Of a DNA stretch of 64,000 nt, positions 10,437 through 22,694 are shown in pieces. The stretch comes from Leptasterias polaris. Lineage: Eukaryota; Echinodermata; Asteroidea; Forcipulatida; Asteriidae. The notes beneath the pieces were generated by a model. The model worked only from the letters and a program-made list of their open reading frames with translations. It searched no databases and was not told where the DNA came from. Position 1 is the stretch's first letter. Each line of letters opens with the position of its first letter. The stretch covers positions 3,162,001 through 3,226,000 of the forward strand of contig JAZGTN010000005.1 in NCBI GenBank assembly GCA_037783415.1. The letters are read 5' to 3'. The position numbers were made by a program, and so were the translations under genes.

Positions 10437-11870
10437 TAGACCCAGTAACTGGGGCGCTGTACTCCTTTTTTCGAAATTTTGACATCATCGGTCGTACTAG
10501 CGCCCCAGGTTATTAGTACGTCCCACTTCTGGATTCCGTGATATGGCATCATTTTGAACAGGGTAGACACAAAAAATGCCTCAGAACGACCAAAATACCC
10601 AACAAAATTGCTTTAAAAACGCCTACTGGCTTCTTGATATGTCTAAGGTGCAACATCAGGTATTTAAATGTACTCACGCTTTTGTTTTGTGCTTGAATTT
10701 TACGTTTTTGTCGAGCAGATCGATGAAAATGGTGGACAGTCTCTCGTTGTGTCAAAATCAATGGCCGCCACTGCCGTCGCGATGCATTCTGGGTAGTATA
10801 TTTAGTCAACGACTGTTTGCAGCGAGTGCACAAAGTGTGTGCAATGTATTCGTGGACGGGACGTGTTGTCGGAAAGAATGGTCACAACGTTAAACCATAG
10901 AGCAAGACCTTTGAGGGTGCAAGATTATGGAAAGCCCTAAATGCAAAGGAAAAACAGCTTAGCAAAAGTGTTTAACAATGTAAAACAAATATTCTAAAAT
11001 AGTGTTTAATTGTTGAAAAACATATCAACCACTAATTGTAGGTCTTTTATTTCTTAAAAAGTTTGCTGAAAATGGCACAACATTTGGGCCCAATTTAATG
11101 GCTCTGCTTACCGTAAGCAAAGAATCGACGCTTACGGGAGCAGGGAGTTCCGCGCTTGTCGAAATGCGTATTTCACGGGTTACAAGGGAATTTTTGCGAG
11201 TCGGGCCGTAGCCTACTATTATTATTGTTATTTAATAATATTTAGTTATTTATTTGTTGGTTTATTATCATTATTATTTATATTATTAGTTAATTTGTAT
11301 TATTATTATCATTTCTTTAATATTTTGGGGGAACTTCCCCAACCCCCGGTTAACATTTTGATGTGCTTAGGTACTTGTGCTTATGCAGCTCTAAGCAAGG
11401 TCTTGCTCTATGGTTTAACGTTGTGACCATTCTTTCCGACAACACGTCCCGTCCACGAATACATTGCACACACTTTGTGCACTCGCTGCAAACAGTCGTT
11501 GACTAAATATACTACCCAGAATGCATCGCGACGGCAGCGGCGGCCATTGATTTTGACACAACGAGAGACTGTCCACCATTTTCATCGATCTGCTCGACAA
11601 AAACGTAAAATTCAAGAACAAAACAAAAGCATGAGTACATTTAAATACCTGATGTTGCACCTTAGACATATCAAGAAGCCAGTAGGCGTTTTTAAAGCAA
11701 TTTTGTTGGGTATTTTGGTCGTTCTGAGGCATTTTTTGTGTCTACCCTGTTCAAAATGATGCCAAATCACGGAATCCAGAAGTGGGACGTACTAATAACC
11801 TGGGGCGCTAGTACGACCGATAATGTCAAAATTTCGAAAAAGGAGTACAGCGCCCCAGTTACTGGGTCTA
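10437..11870. mobile_element. MULE-like foldback transposon C, TIRs about 475 bp
   Basis: 1434 bp. The ends begin TAGACCCAGTAACTGGGGCG; the left arm (10437-10912) and right arm (11397-11870) are almost identical reverse complements. The flanks are a perfect 9-bp duplication CAACTGAAT (10428-10436 and 11871-11879). Very long TIRs plus a 9-bp TSD is the classic signature of Mutator-like elements. The about 484-bp centre is AT-rich and has no transposase, so it is non-autonomous. The matching frames in both arms are one arm read twice. Confidence 0.88.
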
Positions 11871-11879
11871 CAACTGAAT

Positions 11880-12385
11880 AGGTTTTGAATTGGGAACTTG
11901 TTCATCATATTCAATTGAAGCGTTCTAGGCAAGAATCTTGCAGTGAAGCTTTCTTTATATCTTTACTTTAAAACTATGTATGAAAACCTTCAAAATAAAA
12001 CATCCTTTTGTATTGATAAACATCAACAAAATGTAAGAATAAAGGTCATACTTACGGCGGAATATCACCGGCTTTAGTGAAAGTTACCACATGCCACGGC
12101 GGTCAACATGTGTGTTAATAACTCCAAGCGTCTGACCAACGGCTTCTTCTATTGGCCTACAAGATATAATTGGGTAAAATATGTCCAATAGTATCTCTCG
12201 TCTTTGTCAACATTTTATTACGATTTACTAGGAAAATCTGAACTCTTGGTGGCGCTGTCACCAAAACAAATAATTTTCGCGCGAAACGTTTATTAGAAAA
12301 AAATAGAAATGTCTACTATTTTTTAAAACTAATCATAACAAATTATTAGTGCCCTGAATTAAATATTCATGCTTCATTCAGTAAG
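11880..12385 (+). promoter_or_regulatory. CHTF8: Probable CHTF8 5' region with palindromic E2F-type site
   Basis: TTTCGCGCGAAA at 12275-12286 is a perfect palindrome matching the E2F consensus in both directions, 99 bp upstream of the CHTF8 ATG. A CCAAT-type ATTGG lies near 12152. CHTF8 belongs to a replication/cohesion complex, so cell-cycle control is plausible, but function is inferred from the motif only. Confidence 0.4.
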
Positions 12386-12408
12386 ATGGTTCAACTGGTC
12401 ATGAAAGT
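12386..12408 (+). CDS. CHTF8: CHTF8 coding exon 1 (23 bp)
   Basis: Encodes MVQLVMK plus two bases of a Val codon, followed by a GTAAGT donor at 12409. Recognised only because its phase and residues complete the N-terminus of exon 2. Confidence 0.8.
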
Positions 12409-14875
12409 GTAAGTTTGCTGATTAATTTTGTTTTCTTAAAACTAATTAACTTAGTAGTACATTGTCATGCATCTAGAATCTAGATCATAGATGATTGTAA
12501 GCTGGTAAAGTATGCAACGAACGGGTCGCGGAGGAGTCCAAGCTCTGGGCTATTCCTTTTTGAAATTGTATAGCTCAAGCTCTGTCACACCATGATATTA
12601 TTGATAAAATGTTGATGGTAGTATACAAGACACAATCATCCGCAAACAGTCGATAGAATGGAATGTTTGAAATAAGTAACTCCATATGTTTACACTGACT
12701 TACTTGGTAAATTACTAATTTCTGAAGAAAGAAAACCCCCAAAACAATACTTCTTAGAATATTAGTATTAACAGAATCCTTCTCCTGATGCTAAAATTAA
12801 AAAAGAATTTAATTCATGTTTGTACCTGGATCTCAGACATCTCGTCAAAATTCACTAAGTAACAATAGATAGATTGCAATATGACGTAAATCGGCCATCT
12901 TTACGGGCAATTTGGAACACACAGTCATGCGTTACGCGTGAGAACGGCATGCAGCACGCGCACATTTCACAAAACTCATTGCGTGATTGGTTAGTAAACG
13001 ACGCGGCTGCGTTAATAATTTGAGCGCTTGACGCGCCTGCAAGCCAAAATGCGATTTGCCCGTAAAGATGGCGTCTACTGGGAACTATCTACAGTAGCAA
13101 TACAGACATGTCTATCAGCTTTATGTTTACACTCATGTCCTGGCTTTGTTTACGTCTGGAGTGCTCATGCTGTGATTGCGTGAGGGCTAGTAGTGGTGAT
13201 TAGTGAAGTGTTTGACTGACGTCTGGGTATTTTGAGCAAAGGTGACATCAATTATTAGTGCTTTGGCCTGTCGAAACTGTACCATGAACATGGGACAATC
13301 ATCAACTTGGCTAGGTGTGCATGTCATGGCCGAGTGGTCTAGCACATCAAGTTCTTGTGGGCAAGTCAAGACACTCAACAATAAACTTCTTCTTGGACCT
13401 TGATGCTTAATTGCTAAGCTTTTTTTCTGACTGACGGACATTGCAAAATACAATGTAGTAGTAGCAAAGGAAGTTATTACCACAGCAGCTCCACATAAAC
13501 TCAATCAGTACTAGTAACTTTTTCCAAGCATTTTAAACCACAGCTACAACTCTGCCATTATCAGTACATTTCCTGAAGTCCTGTTAAACCACTGTGACAG
13601 TGACACATTTTTTTGTTTTATTGTTGAAAGAGCTAACTCAGAGGGCAGCATCCCAGAATGGATGTTACTCGAGATGCAAGGGCAGCTGGAATCCCCAGGT
13701 GAGGAACAACTTGCAGGAAACTTCATCGGTGATCTTCATTTCAACAAGAAGGTATATTAGTGCACTGTTTTATTTTTGCTTTTTACCCTTGATAAGCACT
13801 GTATACTTTCCGGAGTCTTACTGTAAAAAAATCTACTCGGGCATAACACTTGGGTGGGATTTGAGCCCATGATCCCCCAACCACTCCAAAGAGGTCAGTT
13901 CGAATCCTAAAATTAGCAGCAAGTACCTCAACAATTGCCTTGTGACCGGGCACACTATGTGATCTAGTGCCTTGTTATGGGGTTAGACATCTGTTCTAGA
14001 ATGGCAGCGGTTTTGGGTTCGAATTCTACCCAAGTAGTAGGAAACTACTGAGCATACAGTGCTTATCACACATCAATATAGGGTAAAAAGCAAAAGTATC
14101 CAACAATTTGGGTGTTGAGTTTACCATTTGGTGTCAAGTTTGGTTAGCATGAGGAAATTCCACCCTAATGTCTTAAATGAATATAAACTCAGGTAGATAG
14201 GATTGAAACATATTGCCTAATGCAGCTCTTAAAGTTAGGGCCATTGTCTGGTTTATGTCAACATGATGCTGATTTATAGGCCAAAGATACGATAAAGCCA
14301 CCTTCACCTTGAGAAAGTTTCATCGGCTGATAACAGTGTCTACTTCTGGGGAAAAACATGTCACAGTATTTTCATCAAGAACGCCATATCCATCCCCGTT
14401 TAGCGAGGTGACAGCAGTTTTCAACCGCATCTCTGGCCGCAGCTTTCATATTCAATGTGCGAGTATACTCCAGAGGAGGTTTCTGCACAGTAAAGGAAGA
14501 TGAGATGATTCAGAAAGAAATTACACCAATTTTGGGGGGGTTATTACCGAAGTATGAATCTACCTTTACCCTATAATGTTAAGAAAATATTATCAATTTT
14601 TTTTGCAGGGAATCCCAATTATCATCATTGGACACCACATCTTATACGGCAAGGTGGCAAACCTGGAGAAACCCTACATTGTCCTCATCAAAAACAATAC
14701 ATCCATATCGAGTGACCCAGACCATGGCGATCCTGTTGCCATGGAAACGGACAATACCAAGGACGAAGACTCTGACGGGATTCATTACAAAGTGTCTGCC
14801 TCCATCAAGACGAAAATTGTTTTCAAGACCCGGCCCAAGCCAATCATCACGTACGTCCCGAAGAAAGTACTTTGA
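12386..14875 (+). CDS. CHTF8: CHTF8 (Ctf8), Ctf18-RFC clamp-loader subunit; complete, three exons
   Basis: Ctf8 binds Ctf18 and Dcc1 in an alternative replication factor C complex that loads PCNA and supports sister-chromatid cohesion in the nucleus. Three exons (12386-12408, 13631-13751, 14609-14875) join in phase (2, then 0) into 411 nt, 136 residues plus stop, against 121 in human. The start MVQLVMK corresponds to human MVQIVIS; exon 2 has IPEWMLLEMQGQLE; exon 3 has the hallmark GIPIIIIGHHILYGKV and the end KTRPKPIITYVPKKV, nearly identical to human. An acidic loop between these blocks is longer than in vertebrates. The ATG has a good context (AAGATGG). It is divergent from UTP4, as in vertebrates. 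Confidence 0.93.
12894..13072. mobile_element. Small CpG-rich MITE-like inverted repeat in CHTF8 intron 1
   Basis: A 17-bp perfect inverted repeat GCCATCTTTACGGGCAA (12894-12910 and 13056-13072) encloses a CpG-rich core with CCAAT-like ATTGGTTAG. No clear target duplication was found. It could be a short MITE or a regulatory island. Confidence 0.55.
13322..13400 (+). mobile_element. Possible tRNA-like SINE head
   Basis: GTCATGGCCGAGTGGTCTA followed by ATCAAGTTCTTG resembles the 5' half of a Leu/Ser tRNA. The 3' half is not tRNA-like, so it is at best a SINE fragment. Confidence 0.35.
13631..13751 (+). CDS. CHTF8: CHTF8 coding exon 2
   Basis: Encodes ANSEGSIPEWMLLEMQGQLE and on to LAGNFIGDLHFNKK, aligning with human AEWVLMELQGEIE and GNLLGDLHY. 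The acceptor is AG at 13629-13630 and the donor GTATAT at 13752. Confidence 0.9.
13850..14160 (+). mobile_element. tRNA-derived SINE copies in CHTF8 intron 2
   Basis: GTTAGACATCTGTTCTAGAA and GGTTCGAATTC around 13981-14030 form the same tRNA-Ser-like head as at 3367. The body CAGTGCTTATCACACATC matches the 3.4-kb copy. A second tRNA-like stretch on the opposite strand (GGGATTTGAGCCC at about 13857) suggests two SINEs back to back. Confidence 0.55.
14609..14875 (+). CDS. CHTF8: CHTF8 coding exon 3 with stop
   Basis: 88 codons and TGA after a TTTTTTTTGCAG acceptor. Begins GIPIIIIGHHILYGKV, the most conserved Ctf8 motif, and ends FKTRPKPIITYVPKKVL. Confidence 0.94.
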   Translation, partial: GIPIIIIGHHILYGKVANLEKPYIVLIKNNTSISSDPDHGDPVAMETDNTKDEDSDGIHYKVSASIKTKIVFKTRPKPIITYVPKKVL

Positions 14876-17242
14876 GTTTGAGTTTCTACGATATATGGAC
14901 AAGGTTGGACAGAAACAAAGAAAGATATTGATTCAGCAAAAGCCGTTGGCGTTACAGTGTTTCCCCAACCCATTCAGATGCTAGGCGACCGTCTTCACAA
15001 CTTACGGTGACCACCTCACTCATTTTATTGCCAGTTTCACCACCTCACTGTAAAGGAAATACTTCTATCAAAATGCCACTGTCAACCAAAATGCCCATTT
15101 TGTGTCATGTGAGAGCTTTTTTCCTTGACTTCTGTTTACCAAGAACTCACAGCTTGGATGTGAAAATGGAATCATTGCACATTTTTGTGTGTGATCGCTG
15201 CATTCTTGTAAGTTTTGCAAGCTGCAAAGTTCTTGCTTCAACCAATTTGAATATTTCACCACCTCGCTCAGTTCATCAGCCAGGGGGGAAACACTGATTG
15301 GAACTGATCTATAAAAGGACAGTCGGACATTGCTGGCTCGTCTTTATTGAAATTGGAAACAAATAACTTTAACCTAAGCAGTGTCCCTGGTTGATTAAAG
15401 TGGTCTAATTTACGGACTTTGTATTGGCAAGGCCATATTTTTAACTTTTTTGTATTGGCTACAACACACCACATGACTTTAAAATGACCCTTTTTAGAGT
15501 TGTGACCAATGTAAAGTTTGGGGAGTCGGCTTTGAACTTGAATATGCCTTTACTCTGACTACAGTCAATGTATCAATCAATTATTTTTTTTTTTTCAATT
15601 TCCAAAATATTTCGTCTGCTCAGAACTATGAGGTCTTTCGTGCAATTTTTTTATGGGTTTCATAAAGTTGCTTTTGCATATTTTGGAGCTCCTGGTAAAT
15701 GTAGTTTATTGATCAGGAGTGGTCTTCAAAGTACTCATTTGTCAAAAAGAAACATTCATTTTCTAAGTAAAACATTCATTTCTTGATTTTGATTTATTAT
15801 TTCAACTTTGTAGGCCGAGGCTTTTTTCCTTTAAGGACCTTTTGATCATTACGAAAATGAAATTACCATTAAATTACCTTATTCTGAGCAGATGATTTGG
15901 TCATTGGTAAAAAAAAAGTAGAAACATCAAGTACATGGGCTGACCTACATGTACACATGGTGTAGGCTTTGATAGACTCTTCAGGCTTTTTAATCACAAT
16001 TTTTGTTTTATTTGTTCAAAGGGAAAAACATTGGAAATCAGACTAAAGTAGAAAGAATGAATTTAATACAGGGCACTGCTAGGTTAGGAGAGTCAAAAAT
16101 ACACTTGTGACCACACCCAATTTTTTTTTTTTTTTTTTTTTTTTAATACACAGAAAGGCTTTTACTATCAGTGGACTTGGTGGTTTCTGCATGGGGTCAA
16201 ATCTAACTTCTAAGCCAAATTTTACACTTGTTGCTATATATTATAAATTACATCAAATACAAAAGTATTCAAGACTAAAGAAATGGTATAAGATCTTTCA
16301 AGAAATATTTTTAGAATTTGAGAAGCCAAAAATGAACTTATGGTGATAATTTTAATAATAGCTTTCAATAAGTAATCAAAGTAAATTTTACATCATCCAA
16401 TGCAAATGATGTTATAGAGCATGACATACAAATAAACAATTCATTATCTTTTGTTGTTAAACTCTGCTTCTTCTTTTTTATTATTATTATTATTTTATAC
16501 TTCTGGTATTGAAACCAAGGATGCCCTATAAGTGAACTTAATCGGTGTAGCTCGCAAGCCTGAGGAAATCTGTAAAGAAGGGTGCTTGCTATGTGAACCA
16601 GAATTTCTGGGGTTAACCCCTACTCTTCCTTGATAAGTGTTTTGGGTTCTTTCAGGCGCACTACCAATCCTATTGAAGAGCATACATCAGAGGCTAAATC
16701 AGAGGGGGAGGAGGGGATGGCATGGGGGTGGGGTCGGTGGCTGTTTGCAGAGCTTTCAATCCCCTGCTCATAATCAGAACCCATGCACTCATCCCTAATG
16801 AAGTCAAACTACGAATATCAGTTAGTACTGTATAAAATCCCGGTTATGGCCAAATCGTTAATGACAGGAAACGTGTGCAATTGGATTTTCCAGTATTACC
16901 TGTTCATGCATGTTGCGGTTAGGCAGTGCTGCATAATACTCGCTAAAGTAGCATGTTGTAACCCAGACCATCACCTCCTAATGCATGAACACAAAGAATC
17001 AGTACATTAATTAATATACACTGTAATTAACTGGTAAAGAACAAAGCAACCCCCCGAAAATATTTTCTTGCCCCGCCTTTCCCTTAACCACTCAATGAAA
17101 ATGTCCATTGGTTTAACACACCACTGGCGTAAATCCATCAATATTCACACATTTACTGATAACAAATTGAGTATACCCATTGTTCTTATGGTAGAAAAAT
17201 CAAATACCTGTTAGAATACAAATCACATAATCTCATGTAATA
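14876..17242. other. Downstream of CHTF8: 3' UTR and repeats, no further gene seen
   Basis: The CHTF8 3' UTR probably starts here; I see no convincing polyadenylation site. There are poly-T tracts at about 15581-15595 and 16123-16144. The stretch 16495-16680 belongs to the dispersed repeat also seen at 3.8 kb. Open frames are short and unrecognised. Confidence 0.45.
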
Positions 17243-17609
17243 TTAACGGTATTATACAGGATTGGCAGAGCTGACAAAATAATCACAGACAATGTTCATG
17301 TTTTGTGTAATCAACCACATACATGAAATAACAAACCTGTGAAAATTTGAGCTCAATTGGTCATCGAGGTCACGAGAAAATAGTGAAAAGAGACCTTATG
17401 TATTTTCTGTTTTTCAAACATCGAGTTTATTATCGCGCGCGATAAAAAAACCCTATTGTTTTACTCATTTCTCAGAAACGATAGCATTTTAGGCAGAAAT
17501 ATTTTAAGGAACCCTTTTTACCATTACTTACTTTAAATCATGTAAGTTATGTGTGAATCTGTGAACATTTGTGTTTTTCGATCTTACCAATAGTGTACAG
17601 GGCCTTTAA
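17243..17609. mobile_element. TTAAAGG-type MITE
   Basis: The ends read TTAACGGTATTATACAGGATTGG and TAGTGTACAGGGCCTTTAA (as a complement TTAAAGGCCCTGTACACTA). The centre carries a palindrome-like TTATCGCGCGCGATAA. It is the reverse orientation of the copy at 26458-26820. Confidence 0.8.
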
Positions 17610-20600
17610 GATAAAAGCAATTTCCTTGTATTTATAAATATCAAATTAAAGGGACAGTAGACTCACTGTTATTTGGAAAAGTAAAATGTTTCTTTAAATC
17701 TTCAATAACCAAACTGAAAAAATCCTCAAACTTGGCGGTCACCTCTTTTTTGAAAAACAACGAAACATGTTAACAAAAGTTGTTCAATGATAATGTACAC
17801 ATTCATATCAGATCTGTAGGAATGTTAACTTCTGTTATATGTGATCTTTAAATGTTGTTTCCTGTCGACTTTGACATTGATTTAAGACGGACTCTGATTG
17901 GTACTGTTGTGACCTTTGTTAAGCAAGCAAATCCACATTGAAACCATTTTTATATTGCTGTGTTATATTTACCAATTCTGTCCTTTGACTCTAAAGTTGA
18001 CAAATAAATAATGTGCAAATTTTGCATTTTGAAAGAATTATGGCACCCTACTGTTTTTCAAACACCCATTCCTTTAGAAACCTTACAGCGTACAAGAAAC
18101 GAATACTGGAAGCTTTAAAGATTTAGGACCGAGTTTTTGCCGATTTGACCCGAAGATCTATATTTGAATTTTAAATTAAATAGTTTCGAGAAAGTCATCA
18201 CTTTAATTTAAGGTATTGCACGAATGATAATTCCACCAAATGACTAGTGGTTCTAAAAGTGGGGATCCCGATCACACTATCCCACGTCCATCAGCAATGT
18301 ACAACACAATGTGTGCATTTGTCTACCGTGGCACTATGCGAAAGTTGTTTAATGCAAGTTTCGTTTTGTAATGGCATCATATGTCACAATTCGTTCCGAG
18401 AACTTTAACAAATCTTTTATTACACATTGTCGTATTATGATTTGACGAAAATGCAACACACTTGATAATTCTCTATGGTTTTGGTAAACACGTTGGCAGC
18501 CACAGGGTCACGGTGCCATTATTAGAAAGCAAGGCAAATCGCTGGGCCTACATCCATTCTGTCCTTTCCATTGAAACAAAGCGATATGTCATGTCACGAC
18601 TTCGACATCTTGGCAATTGTTCCACTTTCACAAGTTGAACAGATCTGTGTAACCAGAGCTCTATATTGTTAAACTTCCTTCCTCAAGACGACGGAAAGTT
18701 ATTATCCGGGCCTTACTACACTGTTGGCTTGGATGAGTGCCAGTTACTAATGTTAATACCAGTCCAGCATGCCCCCCCCCCCCCCATTTGTCTTATAAAA
18801 CTTAAATAATTTGGGGTTGAACCCCCCCACCCCCCCCCCCCCCCCCAAATGTTTACATGAAAAGGTTCCATGTATGTTCATAATACAATCATGAGAATGG
18901 ATATTTCTCAGATCTGTTATAGAGGCTATAACCCCCGACTTCACAAACTTCAACGGGTAAAACTTTGCACACATCAGGTGCGTGACGAACACACACACAC
19001 GTGGCAGAAAGTGGTAAAACTTGACCCCGCGCTGTATATTTACATACAATGTTTAGTCAGCTGTCCATTGTATCGCTGACAAAAATAGCCGTCGCTTCCA
19101 GGGAAAGCCCTGACGATACGTTGTAAACAATCCTGAAACCTGAATCGAAAAACACAATGGCATTGCGGTTATGATCTGTTGTTTACGAAAAAACATATTT
19201 CGAAATAGGTTGCATGTAGAGGACTATATTGTCCATTATAGTCGGCCGAACAACGGACTTTAACTCGCGGGGATCAGCTGTTTTCCCTTATCAACACTTC
19301 TTATAGACAAAAGACACGTCTATTTGTTCAATCCGAGTCCACCGTCACAAAGTTCAGAGGCCCTGTCAACCACGTACGGAGAAAGATAGGGACTCCAAAC
19401 AGACGGAGCTGAAATGCAGGGTTCAGTTTGCCTATGGAGGTAGGTTTTTCCATTCACGCTTGCCAAAGGTAAGAATATCGACATGTGGTGATTTTTGGAG
19501 GTGAAGCATTCTTCTCGTGCAATATTCTCAGTGATGATGCTATGAATTCTGCAGAGTTACATTGCAGTATAGTCGAGGTAGGCTAAACGCGAGCTAACCA
19601 TTGATGGTTCTTTTTTCATTTAGGCTAATTTATGTATTGCCGACAAGGTTTTCTTGGCTGACATTGTTTTCTTCAACATGCACCATTGACAAATAATAAT
19701 ATTTTTATTTTGAGTGTTAATTCGTCAGCAAATTGAATTTATTATTGTTTTACCTCCATGTCCTGCATAACCGACCGTATAACATGTTATACAAAAAGTT
19801 CAAGTGATAGGGGGTCGGGTGGGGTGGGTCGGGGGTCGCTCGGTGGTATCATTATTTGCATTTAATAAAATATCATTTTCGAAACCATTGCTCCAGCTTG
19901 GGCTGCAGCTAGGTGCGGCTCCGTCGTTATTTATTTATTAGAATATTATTTATACAGGATACATATTTCAGCTAAGAGGTTGTTTGACATTATGGTCCCA
20001 TTGAAAAAATAAAAAATAAAAAAAATCAGATCTAAGAAACAAGTATAAAACTAGCAAAACAAAAAATAAAAACAAGGGAAATACTGGCAAGTACATAAGG
20101 GAAAAGACCCAATACGTATACTGTATACCTATAAAAGTATAAGAACGAACTACTTATATCAATATACCTTCTTATAATGTTTTTGAAACTACCAATTAAT
20201 AGAGGAAGCATCCACAATCAATGCTTTGAATAAAGCTGTGTTTGGTTTGTTTGTTTGTTTGTTGGGTTGTTTGTTTGTTTGTTTGTTTGTTTATGTGTTT
20301 TTGTTTAGGGTTGTTTGTAGTGCTTGCTTATTTGTTTGTTATATCAAAAACTTTGGCCCCGATTTGAGCAGAAAAGAACCACGCAGCCCTGTGTGCCACG
20401 GCTTCGTGTGTGTGGCACTGACCCCCGAACACTGCATAGTTTATCTCCCATTAAATTTTACCAAACAGGTCAATGGACTAGACCATTTTATATAAGGGGG
20501 GAGGTATACACAGCCCACACTGTATCCTGTATGTATGTTTATCTATTCAGCAAGGACCAGGGTATATCAAACCATAATAGGATTTGGACTCACGAATTCA

Positions 20601-22045
20601 AGTGATATGCTCAATTTCAGACTTTTTAAAATGTTTTATTTTAGGAAATGTCATTCCTATATCAGGATTCATGTAGAAATCACCCCTATTGAAAGTATGT
20701 TGTGATCCGATCACCGAACAGCCTCCAACTTTGACAGAACTTTAGCCAATTTCTTCTCAAATGAGAAGTTTTAAGCCAAAGTAATTGTATCAGAAAGAAA
20801 TATATATATTCTACTCAAAAAACTGTATTTAGATAATAAACAAGTCGGCGTATAAATCGGTGAAAAATCGAGGAAACGATGCAGGATCCAAGCTCGCGTC
20901 TTAAGACTCTGACAGCAAACAACGTGGTAGATCTGGTTCCTGCTTCAATAAGCCTATTCATAAGCGTACTGCGCGAGAACTGCAGAACCAGACTGTAGTG
21001 GACTTTGCATACATTACCGGGGTCACAAAACAAAGAAGAAAAACTCTTTGTAATTGGACCCCAAAAAGCCACCCTTTCCTCTAGGCCAATCAAAAATTGT
21101 TTTATATAGATTGAGGGAGAATTTCCCATAGTTTATTCTGCCGTGCGATATGGGTCTGTACCGTGTCGGCAACTATTTTGCCGTTCAGTTTACTGAGTGA
21201 ACCCACTGAAAATGTGGTCAAATTCATGTTGACCTCCATAGGAAATGCTCGTTTTAGCATTTTTCTCTCGTTTTAAAATTAAAAAAGGCCCTATGTTCCC
21301 GACCGTGTTAAATTAAGTTTTACACACCATTCTCGAGAGTAAGAATAGAGCTTTCAAATGCCGGGCGATATGGTAAAATACACTGACACACTTTTTATTT
21401 ATGAATGAAACTTTGCCGATTTTGCTTCAGACGGCCTTCTGTTTCACGTGCTGAGGGCTACGTTGCGGTCGTCATTGAGCAAATGCACGCAAGTTTTTCA
21501 TATCAGTGTGTTTGGGGATGTTTGTTGGGTTGTCTGTTTGTTTGTTTGTTTGTTTGTTTATTTGTTTGTTTGTTTGTATGCTTGTTTCTGTTATTCGACA
21601 ATCTTCATGGAAATTATTATGTCGCCCTCAGGCGGGACAAACCTTACAGAGAATAAAAATGGAACATTGCAAGAAATTAAAGACGGACTCATGATATAAC
21701 AAGTCAATGGGAATTGGAGGTGTTGTCGGGACAACAAGAAAAGGGAAGCTAAAAACAGCTTATTTCGATTGTTGTCTTCTACATTTGATATATTGTACAT
21801 AAAATAAAAACAGAGAAATATTAAATAAAAAATAAAAAAATACATTGGTAAAAAGACAGGTTTAAAAAATTGCAGAAAAAGTTAACACAATACATTGTGT
21901 AAATTCGAGTTTCTTTTCCATTTGTTAACAGGCACCCAAGTTCTACGGCAAGCATAATGCATTGATTCCTAGTCCACTTGGCAATAAAAGATATTGTTGT
22001 TGTTACTGAGAAGTTTCACTTTAACAACGGCTGTTTTCTGCTAGC
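17610..22045. other. Intergenic / upstream of the ML-domain gene
   Basis: Poly-C/G runs at about 18771-18785 and 18824-18846, and (TTTG)n arrays at about 20245-20335 and 21520-21585. AT-rich segments at 19920-20220 and 21780-21850 look like the 3' UTRs of retroelements but have no recognisable protein. A polypyrimidine tract and AG immediately before the ATG at 22046 suggest a 5' UTR intron ending there; GAGGTAGGT near 19437-19446 could be the donor of a non-coding first exon, which is weak. Confidence 0.4.
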
Positions 22046-22694
22046 ATGAGAATGACGTTCAAACGGGGAGTCATTGGTGGTCTGATGACAGTCACGGCAT
22101 TTGTTGGTCTCTATTTAGGTTTCTTTAATCACCCACCGCCTACCGACACACTTGAGGCGAACGCGCACCATCACAGCGAAACTGGCGGGAAAGCGGGCCC
22201 GCCGAAGTTTCCGGATTTCGGCCTTCCGCCGAAACAGTCGGACGGATTCATCCGAAGTATCCAATCGCATAATGGCTCGGCTAAGCGGACCAATGATAAA
22301 GCCCTGCGGGACCACCTTACTGATCATACTGCTGATAGGCTTATATTAGCGGTCACTTCGGGGGTTCAACATGACAACGGTGATCAAGACAACCCAAAGT
22401 TCTTATTGGTTGATAATATCAACAAAGTTGACCTTGATTCGTCGAAACAACATGACGCAAAAGTCGAAGTAAATGACAGTACTTCTAGTGAAACGTCCTC
22501 TCAAACTAAAGGTGCTGTTGTTGTCAACGACATTAATGACCAACCAAACGCAAAGGAAGATGAAGGCCAAAGTGAGGCCATCCAGAAAAGTGGCAAGGCC
22601 TTGGCCGCCAGAGATCATCTTCCAAAGTTTGACTGGGACCAGTGGGTGAAGGATAATGCTTTTGTAGACATCGGAACTCTTTGGGGATACTGTG
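22046..22694 (+). CDS. ML-domain gene exon 1 (anchor and stalk)
   Basis: Begins MRMTFKRGVIGGLMTVTAF, hydrophobic through about residue 27, and runs to LWGYC plus one base. The GTAAGT donor is at 22695. The in-frame extension past the donor (KLKM, stop) is intronic. This exon is absent from the second copy. Confidence 0.8.

Noticed and set aside
10549..11759. The matching 105- and 94-residue frames in both arms of element C
   Set aside because: They are the same TIR sequence read from each arm; no recognisable domain, so chance frames in a long inverted repeat.
14628..14984. 118-residue plus frame and two minus frames overlapping CHTF8 exon 3
   Set aside because: Shadows of the conserved CHTF8 reading frame.
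20815..21129. 104-residue minus-strand frame
   Set aside because: No recognisable motif, not supported by splice sites or a conserved neighbour; probably chance.
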